DNA from: Adlercreutzia shanghongiae
Lineage (GTDB): Bacteria; Actinomycetota; Coriobacteriia; Coriobacteriales; Eggerthellaceae
Reading direction: 5' to 3'
Length of the DNA: 64,000 bases
NCBI RefSeq assembly: GCF_035830635.1
Contig: NZ_JAYMFI010000003.1
Coordinates: 320,922-384,921 of the forward strand
Under the pieces are notes generated by a model. It ran no database searches, had not been told where the DNA came from, and worked only from the letters and a program-made list of their open reading frames with translations. Shown here piece after piece: positions 58,512 through 64,000 of this stretch (its first letter is position 1; each line of letters starts with the position of its first letter). Both the position numbers and the translations under genes were made by a program.

Positions 58512-58876
58512 AGCATACCCCTTTGCGTTGCGAGATCCGTCTCATGCGCGCACCATGATACCGCAACCCGGGCGCGTTGTCGGCACCAGGTATCGGTGTC
58601 CGCCGCTTCACCTGCGGTTTATCCAAGATGTATCCCTTACTTTACCGCTCATATATCCCCTTGCTTCCCAGGCGTACACCTCGCTGCTGGCTCGACGCTG
58701 CGTCTGCGGGCTGCCATAGTCGCCCGTGGTCGGCGCACTGCCATGGGCCGACTCCTTCCCGTTTCAGCGGGAAGCCTTATGGGAGGCCCGCAACCGGCTG
58801 GCGCGGGCCTGCGGGAATCGCGGGCGGCATCCCTCGCCGCCCGTACCTATCAGCGACATGAGAGAAGGGAAACCTC
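58512..58876 (+). promoter_or_regulatory. 365-bp gap with three consecutive hairpins before the permease
   Basis: Three perfect stems lie in a row: CTTCCCG/CGGGAAG (58755-58774), GGCCCGC/GCGGGCC (58785-58809) and CGGGCGGC/GCCGCCCG (58821-58843). They end 34 bp before the permease start and would form a structured leader. Nothing else recognisable is in the gap. Confidence 0.55.
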
Positions 58877-60319
58877 ATGGAAGAGAAAGAGGGTACGAAG
58901 GGAATCGGGCTGATCGGCCTTATCGGCATGGTCGTCAGCTCCTGCATCGGCACGGGCGTGTTCGCCATCACGGGGCAGCTCGCCCAGGTGGCGTCACCGG
59001 GCGCGGTGCTCATCGGCTGGCTCATCGTGGGCGTGGGCTTCCTGGCCCTAGCGTTCTCGCTGAACAACCTCACCGAGAAGCGCAGCGACCTGCACGGCAT
59101 TTTCTCCTACGCCGATGCCGGCTGGGGGCCGCTGGCCGGGTTCATCTCCGGTTGGGGCTACTGGCTGTCGGCGTGGCTCGGCAACGTGGCCTTCGCCACC
59201 ATGATGATGTCCACCATCGGGTACTTCTACCCCGATTTTCTGCCGGGCAACACGGTGCCCTGCATTATCGTGGCGTCGCTGGTGATGTGGGGCATCACCT
59301 ACCTCGTCATCCGCGGCGTTGAAAGTGCCGCTGCCCTGAACGCCGTCGTCATGGTGTGCAAGGTGGCCGCCATCGCCGTCACCCTCGTGTTCGGAATCTT
59401 CCTGTTCAACGCCGGCATCCTCACCGCTGACTTCTGGGGCAACGTGTACAACAACGCGGTGGCCGCCGGCGAGTACGGCCCCGATGCGGTGGAGCTCGGC
59501 GGCGTGGGCACCCAGGTGTTCAACTGCATGATCATCATGATGTGGTGCTTCGTGGGCGTCGAGGGCGCCTCGGTGGTGTCGGCCCGCGCAGCCCGCAAAA
59601 ACGACGTGGGGAAGGCCACCCTCATCGGCTTCCTCTGCCTGATGGCCATTTACGTGGGCGCCTCGGTGCTGCCCTTCGGCTACATGCCCTACACCGAGAT
59701 CGCCGCGCTCGATTACCCCGCGCTGCTCTACGTGTTCGAGTCCATGGCGCCGGGTTGGGGTGGCCCGTTCATCTCCATCGCCATCATCATCTCCATCCTG
59801 GGCTCGTGGCTGTCCTTCACCATCCTGCCCGCCGAGACCACCTCGGAAATGGCCGACTACAAGCTGCTGCCCGCTTCCTGGGGCAAGCTGAATGCCAAGG
59901 GCGCGCCGCAGTTCAGCCTCATCGTGGTGGGCGCCTGCATCCAGGTGTTCCTCATCGTGCTTCTGTTCTCGGCCGACGCCTACGACTTCGCGTTCTCCAT
60001 GTGCACGGTGGCCATCGTCATCACCTGGGCCTTCGCGGCCGCCTATCAGGCGAAGTGGGGCGTGCAGAACAAGAACATGGTGCAGGCCGCCATCGGCTTT
60101 GTGGCTGTGGCGTTCCAGGTGATCGGCGTGCTGTTCAACGGCTGGTCGTTCTTGCTGCTCACCTGCGTGGGCTACATTCCCGGCTTCATCATCTACGTGA
60201 AGGCGCGCCGCGACTACGGCCATGCCGTCACGGGCGGCGAGAAGGCGTGCATGGCCATCGTGAGCGCTCTCGGCGTCCTGTCCCTGGTGCTTCTGGCCAT
60301 GGGCGTCATTTCTATCTAA
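58877..60319 (+). CDS. APC-family basic amino acid or polyamine transporter
   Basis: A 480-residue protein with 12-13 membrane helices. The helix-1 motif MVVSSCIGTGVFAITGQLAQVASPGAV in parts, and the later FVGVEGASVVSARA, fit the basic amino acid/polyamine antiporters (ArcD/AdiC-like). It might exchange arginine, ornithine or a related substrate. A two-tier hairpin (60328-60447) follows its stop codon. The aminotransferase gene lies 301 bp downstream on the same strand, so the two may act on the same compound. Confidence 0.85.
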   Translation: MEEKEGTKGIGLIGLIGMVVSSCIGTGVFAITGQLAQVASPGAVLIGWLIVGVGFLALAFSLNNLTEKRSDLHGIFSYADAGWGPLAGFISGWGYWLSAWLGNVAFATMMMSTIGYFYPDFLPGNTVPCIIVASLVMWGITYLVIRGVESAAALNAVVMVCKVAAIAVTLVFGIFLFNAGILTADFWGNVYNNAVAAGEYGPDAVELGGVGTQVFNCMIIMMWCFVGVEGASVVSARAARKNDVGKATLIGFLCLMAIYVGASVLPFGYMPYTEIAALDYPALLYVFESMAPGWGGPFISIAIIISILGSWLSFTILPAETTSEMADYKLLPASWGKLNAKGAPQFSLIVVGACIQVFLIVLLFSADAYDFAFSMCTVAIVITWAFAAAYQAKWGVQNKNMVQAAIGFVAVAFQVIGVLFNGWSFLLLTCVGYIPGFIIYVKARRDYGHAVTGGEKACMAIVSALGVLSLVLLAMGVISI

Positions 60320-60327
60320 GCCTGTCC

Positions 60328-60447
60328 GGCGCGAGGGGCGGGGCGCATCCCCGTGCTCAAGCAATGGCTCGCTCGGCGGAACAGTCCACTGGACTGTTCC
60401 GTTCGCTGAGCAACCTGCGCGCGGGGACACACCCCGCCCCTCGCGCC
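60328..60447. repeat. two-tier hairpin element, copy A
   Basis: The outer arms are 60328-60353 and 60422-60447, complementary over 22 of 26 positions. The core 60351-60401 (51 nt) is identical to 63756-63806 in copy C. The apex is a perfect 23-nt palindrome (60378-60400, GGAACAGTCCA then C and its complement). It lies directly behind the permease stop. Confidence 0.85.
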
Positions 60448-60469
60448 TTCTCAACCAAGGTTGAGCGAA

Positions 60470-60585
60470 GCGAGAACGCGCGGTGTTCTGACCGAGCGAG
60501 TTCCGCAGCGACGAGAACAGGACTCAATGTCCTGTTCTCCAAAGCGAGGACTGTCTGAGCGAATCAGAATGCCGCGCGGTCTCGC
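60470..60585. repeat. two-tier hairpin element, copy B (diverged)
   Basis: The outer arms 60470-60491 and 60564-60585 are complementary at 19 of 22 positions (more with wobble pairs). The apex is GAGAACAGGAC/GTCCTGTTCTC with a 5-nt loop (60513-60539). The shape is the same as copies A and C, but the sequence is different. Confidence 0.65.
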
Positions 60586-60620
60586 CCCAGGGGACCTTCA
60601 ACGGCGCAAAGGAGTAAGTT

Positions 60621-61742
60621 ATGGACATTAAGACTATTGGTGTTGAAGATTGGCTGAACGTTTGGGAGAAGAGTGCGACCTACGATATCGCGCAGTCGAC
60701 CATTGCCTCCCTGTCCATGGGCGAGATTCTCGCCTTGGACGGCCAGGAGGGCGCCACGTTCTACGAGCGGCTGAATCGCGAGAAGATGAACTACGGCTGG
60801 ATCGAGGGCTCGCCTGAGTTCAAGGCCGAGGTGGCGAAGCTCTATCGCACCGAGATCGACCCCGACTGCATCCTGCAGACCAACGGCACCACAGGCGCTA
60901 ACCTCATGGCGCTCATGCAGCTGGTGGAGCCGGGCGATCATGTGATTGCGGAATACCCCACCTACCAGCCGCTTTACGAGATCCCCCGCACTCTGGGCGC
61001 CGAGGTGGAGTACTGGCACCTGCGGGAGGAGAACGGCTGGAATCCTTCCATCGAGGAGTTGAAGGCTCTTGTGCGCCCGGATACGAAGCTCATCTGCATC
61101 AACAACGCGTCGAACCCGCTCGGTGCGGTGCTCAATCGCGAGATGCTGGAGCAGATCGTGGAAATCGCGCAGTCGGTGGGTGCCTACGTGCTCTCCGACG
61201 AGGTGTACCTGCCGCTGGAGAACACGGAGAACTTCTGGTCCATGGCCGACCTGTACGACCGCGCCGTGGTGACGAACTCCATCTCGAAGACCTACTCGGT
61301 GCCCGGCGCGCGGGTGGGCTGGACGGTTTCTAACCGTGAGCTGGCCGACAAGTTTCGCGTGTACCGCGACTACACCATGATCTGCTGCGGCGAGTTCAAC
61401 GACGCGCTGGCCACCTACATCCTGCGCAATCGCGAGGCGGTGCTCGAGCGCAACCGCGAGATCGTCTTCCGCAACCTGGGCATCGCCCAGGAGTGGATCG
61501 ACAACGAGCCCCGCGTGACGTGGCAGGCGCCCAAGGGCGTTTCGGTGGCCTACATCCAGTGGGACATTCCCCTGGACGACGAGGAGTTCTGCATCAAGCT
61601 TCTGAAGGAGCAGGGCGTGCTTTTGGTTCCGGGGAGCCGCTTCGAGCTGCCGGGCGGCGCGCGCTTGGGCTACTGCGCGCCCGAGCCGGTGCTGCGCGAA
61701 GGCCTGGCGCGCCTCGGTACGGCGCTGCGCCAGTTCGACTAG
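60621..61742 (+). CDS. PLP-dependent aminotransferase (class I/II)
   Basis: A 373-residue fold type I enzyme. Lys223 in NSISKTYSVPGARVGW binds PLP, Asp193 in LSDEVY and Asn165 in NNASNPLG fit the ring contacts, and QTNGTTGANLMAL is the phosphate-binding region. It resembles the aspartate aminotransferase/capreomycidine-synthase-like group; the substrate is unknown. The ATG has AAAGGAG upstream. It follows an amino-acid antiporter gene, suggesting uptake and conversion of the same amino acid. Confidence 0.87.
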   Translation: MDIKTIGVEDWLNVWEKSATYDIAQSTIASLSMGEILALDGQEGATFYERLNREKMNYGWIEGSPEFKAEVAKLYRTEIDPDCILQTNGTTGANLMALMQLVEPGDHVIAEYPTYQPLYEIPRTLGAEVEYWHLREENGWNPSIEELKALVRPDTKLICINNASNPLGAVLNREMLEQIVEIAQSVGAYVLSDEVYLPLENTENFWSMADLYDRAVVTNSISKTYSVPGARVGWTVSNRELADKFRVYRDYTMICCGEFNDALATYILRNREAVLERNREIVFRNLGIAQEWIDNEPRVTWQAPKGVSVAYIQWDIPLDDEEFCIKLLKEQGVLLVPGSRFELPGGARLGYCAPEPVLREGLARLGTALRQFD

Positions 61743-61882
61743 CGCGGCGGGGCGTCGCGCTGGCTCGGCCAGCGCGGTGCGCGCCGTGTCGGTCCTGCTG
61801 ATGCGCCGTGCCTGCTGTTGCATTCGCCTTTCTCGCTATCCGAAACGATTGCCTTAACCTTCGTTTCCGGAGCTGACGAAGA

Positions 61883-61908
61883 GGCCGTCTCCTCGGAGGC
61901 GGCCTTTT
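61883..61908 (+). terminator. rho-independent terminator
   Basis: GGCCGTCTCC and GGAGGCGGCC (one wobble pair) with a 2-nt loop are followed by TTTT. It lies 140 bp past the aminotransferase stop. Confidence 0.75.
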
Positions 61909-62041
61909 GCTTGGAAATCGACGGTTATCGTAGTGCAGTCGGTGTCGCCGCGCGAATTGTGAAGAACTCACCTGGGAAAACGCTGGGTCTGAGGCCGGGT
62001 GAGCCGCGGCCAGACTACGCTAACCGTCGATTTCCAAGCAA
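61907..62041. repeat. 135-bp element with 21-bp perfect terminal inverted repeats (MITE-like)
   Basis: The arms 61907-61927 and 62021-62041 are perfectly complementary over 21 bp (TTGCTTGGAAATCG... inward), continuing after one mismatch with CGTAGT/ACTACG. Inside, CTCACC pairs with GGGTGAG and CCGCG with CGCGG. No frame and no clear target duplication are visible. It starts in the T-tail of the terminator. Confidence 0.7.
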
Positions 62042-62263
62042 TTCGCGGGACCGAGCCCGTTTTGTGCGAACGCTCAGCAGCTTGCGGGGTGTTTCAGCCC
62101 CTCGCGGAGGCGAAACGGGATGGCGGCGGGGGCCGTGCCATAATAGGCGAGGTCGGCTCGCAGGGCGGCCGCATTCGGGCTGATGCACGGCGCGCGCGGC
62201 AGCCCGAACGGAGCGCGGGCTTGCGGGCGGCCATCTGTCCGCCGCAACGATGAGAGGTTTTCC

Positions 62264-63670
62264 GTGAGCGATACCAAAACCGTGCCCACCATGGGCGCCG
62301 CCGATGCCCCCGATGCCGTCTACGATGCCCGAAAACTGGGCGCCCCGAAGATGACCGTCTTCGGCATCCAGCACATGTTCGCCATGTTCGGCGCAACCAT
62401 TCTCGTGCCTACGCTCACAGGGTTGTCGGTTTCGGCAACCCTTTTGTTTGCCGGCCTCGGCACCCTGCTGTTCCACTTCCTCTCGAAGGGGAAGGTGCCG
62501 GCGTTCCTCGGCTCGTCCTTCGCGTTCATCGCCGGGTACGCGGCCATAGCCCCCAACGGCGAGGCGCATCTTCTGCCCTACGCGTGCTTGGGCGTTGCCT
62601 GCGCGGGCCTTCTGTACCTCGTCATCTCGGCGCTGTTCAAGGTGTTCGGGCCGCGGCGCATCATGCGCTTCTTCCCGCCCGTGGTCACCGGCCCCATCGT
62701 CATCTGCATCGGGCTCATCCTGGCCTCGTCGGCCATCGCGAACTGCGAGACTAACTGGCCGGTGGCGCTCGTGGCCATCGCCATCATCGTCATCAGCAAC
62801 ATCTGGGGCCGCGGCATGATCCGCATCATCCCCATCCTGCTCGGCGTCATCGGCTCTTACGTGGTGGCCGCCGTAGTGGGGCTCGTGGACTTCACGCCCG
62901 TGGCCGAGGCCTCGTGGGTGGGCCTGCCTGTGCTCTGGGACAACACGGTGTTCGCGCTGTTCGGCCCGCAATTCGACGCCGGCCTGGCCATTACCGCCAT
63001 CATCACCATCATGCCGCTGGCCTTCGCCACCATCATCGAGCATATCGGCGACATGTCGGCCATCAGCTCCACCTGCAACCGCAACTTCATCGCCGAGCCG
63101 GGTCTGCACCGCACGCTGCTGGGCGACGGTCTGGCCACTATGCTGGCGTCGCTCTTCGGCGCCCCGGCCAACACCACCTACGGCGAGAACACCGGCGTGC
63201 TGGCGCTGACCCGCGTCTTCGACCCGCGCGTGGTGCGCATCGCGGCCTGTTTCGCCATCCTGTTCTCGTTCTGTCCGAAGTTCGCGGCGGTCATCTCCTG
63301 CATGCCGGCCTGTGTTATCGGCGGCGTGTCGCTCGTGCTCTATGGCATGATCTCAGCGGTGGGCATCCGCAATCTGGTGGAGAACCACGTGGACTTCATG
63401 GCCAGCCGCAACGTGCTCATCACGGCGCTTATCCTGGTGCTGTCGCTCGGCATCGCCTACAGCGCGGCCGGCGCCATCACCTTCGAGGTGGGCGGCGTGA
63501 CCGTGGCGTTGTCGGGCCTGGCCGTGGGCTCTATCGTGGGCATTGTGCTGAATATCGTGCTGCCGGGTAAGGAAGAGGCGTGGGACGGCGGCCTGGCTGC
63601 CCAGGCCGAGGCCGACGATGTGCCGCTGCCCTTGGAGGCGGAAGTGACGAACCTGCCTATCGCGGATTAG
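62264..63670 (+). CDS. uracil/xanthine permease family transporter
   Basis: A 468-residue protein of the NCS2 family with about 13 helices. GIQHMFAMFGATILVPTLTG near the N-terminus, AIIEHIGDMSAIS and GAPANTTYGENTGVLALTR in the middle are the usual signature of UraA/PbuX-like proton symporters for uracil, xanthine or related bases; the exact base is open. The start is GTG at 62264 with GAGAGG upstream. Copy C of the two-tier hairpin element follows its stop. Confidence 0.92.
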   Translation: MSDTKTVPTMGAADAPDAVYDARKLGAPKMTVFGIQHMFAMFGATILVPTLTGLSVSATLLFAGLGTLLFHFLSKGKVPAFLGSSFAFIAGYAAIAPNGEAHLLPYACLGVACAGLLYLVISALFKVFGPRRIMRFFPPVVTGPIVICIGLILASSAIANCETNWPVALVAIAIIVISNIWGRGMIRIIPILLGVIGSYVVAAVVGLVDFTPVAEASWVGLPVLWDNTVFALFGPQFDAGLAITAIITIMPLAFATIIEHIGDMSAISSTCNRNFIAEPGLHRTLLGDGLATMLASLFGAPANTTYGENTGVLALTRVFDPRVVRIAACFAILFSFCPKFAAVISCMPACVIGGVSLVLYGMISAVGIRNLVENHVDFMASRNVLITALILVLSLGIAYSAAGAITFEVGGVTVALSGLAVGSIVGIVLNIVLPGKEEAWDGGLAAQAEADDVPLPLEAEVTNLPIAD

Positions 63671-63734
63671 GCTGTCAGCTCGCCCCAATCGCCCGCACGC
63701 GCCCTGCCCATCTCGGATTAAGGCGTCTGTCCGG

Positions 63735-63850
63735 TCGAGAGCGGCCCGGGGTGTCCCGTGCTCAAGCAATGGCTCGCTCGGCGGAACAGTCCACTGGACT
63801 GTTCCGAACGCTTTCGCACCTGCGCGCGGGACACCCCGGGCCGCTCTCGA
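63735..63850. repeat. two-tier hairpin element, copy C
   Basis: The outer arms 63735-63758 and 63827-63850 are perfectly complementary over 24 bp. The core 63756-63806 is identical to copy A, including the 23-nt apex palindrome (63783-63805). The outer arms differ from those of copy A in sequence, yet each pairs with its partner. Confidence 0.85.
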
Positions 63851-63885
63851 TCTACTCTGCTCAATACTGGGGGATTGCCTGTTCT

Positions 63886-64000
63886 CTACTCGTGCTGGGG
63901 AAGCCATTGGGCGAGCACGACGGCCTCGTTCTCCTTTTCGTTGCGGGCGGCGTACAGCAGCGTGACGCGCGGGTAGGCCGCCAGCGCGGGGCTCGCGATC
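63886..64000 (-). CDS. DUF488-family protein, C-terminal end (5' part outside window)
   Basis: The last 38 codons of a gene that enters from the right edge. The visible end reads YPRVTLLYAARNEKENEAVV, then LAQWLPQHE and stop. This matches the C-terminus of DUF488 proteins (VTLLYAAKD...NNAVVL), small cytoplasmic proteins of unknown role. Its start and N-terminus are outside the window. Confidence 0.75.
   Translation of the reverse strand, partial: IASPALAAYPRVTLLYAARNEKENEAVVLAQWLPQHE

Larger units (their letters stand above)
60320..60620. other. 301-bp gap filled by hairpin elements
   Basis: No gene is present. The gap consists of two stacked hairpin elements (60328-60447 and 60470-60585) joined by a small hairpin CTCAACC/GGTTGAG (60450-60465), then the ribosome binding site of the aminotransferase gene. 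Confidence 0.7.
61743..62263. other. 521-bp gap with terminator and inverted-repeat element
   Basis: No gene is recognised. It holds a strong terminator (61883-61908), directly joined to a 135-bp element with 21-bp terminal inverted repeats (61907-62041), and then the upstream region and ribosome site (GAGAGG) of the permease gene at 62264. Confidence 0.65.

Noticed and set aside
1..64000. tRNA, rRNA, integrase or transposase genes marking a mobile island
   Set aside because: I looked for cloverleaf-like and conserved rRNA or recombinase sequences and saw none. The accessory character is inferred from gene content only.

Overview
The window is GC-rich (about 60% or more), densely coded on both strands, and looks like a gut Coriobacteriia genome, most likely Eggerthellaceae. 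The reasons are the helix-rich membrane-anchored LuxR regulator (57549-58511), the OFA-type MFS carrier, a stand-alone rubredoxin, several XRE and MerR regulators with membrane tails, and many small genes of the kind shared with gut Firmicutes. The genus is inferred only. I found no tRNA, rRNA, CRISPR array, transposase or integrase.

Layout. 1-5.2 kb: the tail of one DUF4143-type ATPase, a methyltransferase, a second such ATPase, and an MFS carrier fused to a CBS pair. 5.4-12.0 kb: an OFA carrier, rubredoxin, an amino-acid permease, a TipAS-type MerR regulator, a threonine-aldolase-like enzyme, an ArsC/Spx-like protein and a small EncFtn-like ferritin. 12.0-20.0 kb: a gene-free 0.6 kb stretch with inverted repeats, ogt, a TetR/HsmA divergent pair with clear operators, a lipoprotein with a toxin-like domain, a HipA/CtkA-like kinase, a HAD phosphatase, a coupled MerR-CPBP protease pair, and a DUF3788-GNAT pair.

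20.1-31.7 kb is an accessory region. It holds an AAA ATPase cassette behind a phased octamer array and flanked by an 84-bp direct repeat, an XRE/zinc-ribbon regulator, a Fic protein, a MerR/YbjQ divergent pair, an AbiEi/AbiEii module whose AbiEii is fused to a GNAT acetyltransferase, an alpha/beta hydrolase, a RelB-PemK/MazF pair and XRE regulators. 31.9-35.4 kb is one operon: sigma factor, membrane protein, ABC ATPase and ABC permease. 35.5-38.2 kb is a LysR-divergent SDR plus carboxymuconolactone decarboxylase pair.

38.2-54.0 kb is a second accessory stretch: another AbiEi/AbiEii pair, a stand-alone GMP synthase ATPase subunit, a Na+/H+ antiporter, MntA-HepT, YjdF with a likely riboswitch leader, small conserved unknown proteins, an XRE membrane regulator, an internally deleted GNAT, a third DUF4143-type ATPase with three operator-like palindromes, an MFS carrier with an attenuator-like leader, and a HicA-HicB-thioredoxin-DUF2252 run. 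54-64 kb is more core-like: a PAS-GGDEF cyclase, LOG, VanZ-RDD, a LuxR regulator, an amino-acid permease, a PLP aminotransferase, a uracil/xanthine permease and the end of a DUF488 gene.

The window carries many toxin-antitoxin-like modules (AbiE twice, RelB/PemK, MntA-HepT, HicAB, plus Fic and HipA-like proteins), and many have well-formed palindromic operators at their 5' ends. The most unusual items are the AbiEii-GNAT fusion, the ATPase cassette with its octamer array, and a family of two-tier hairpins between 60.3 and 63.9 kb whose outer stems differ in sequence but remain complementary.
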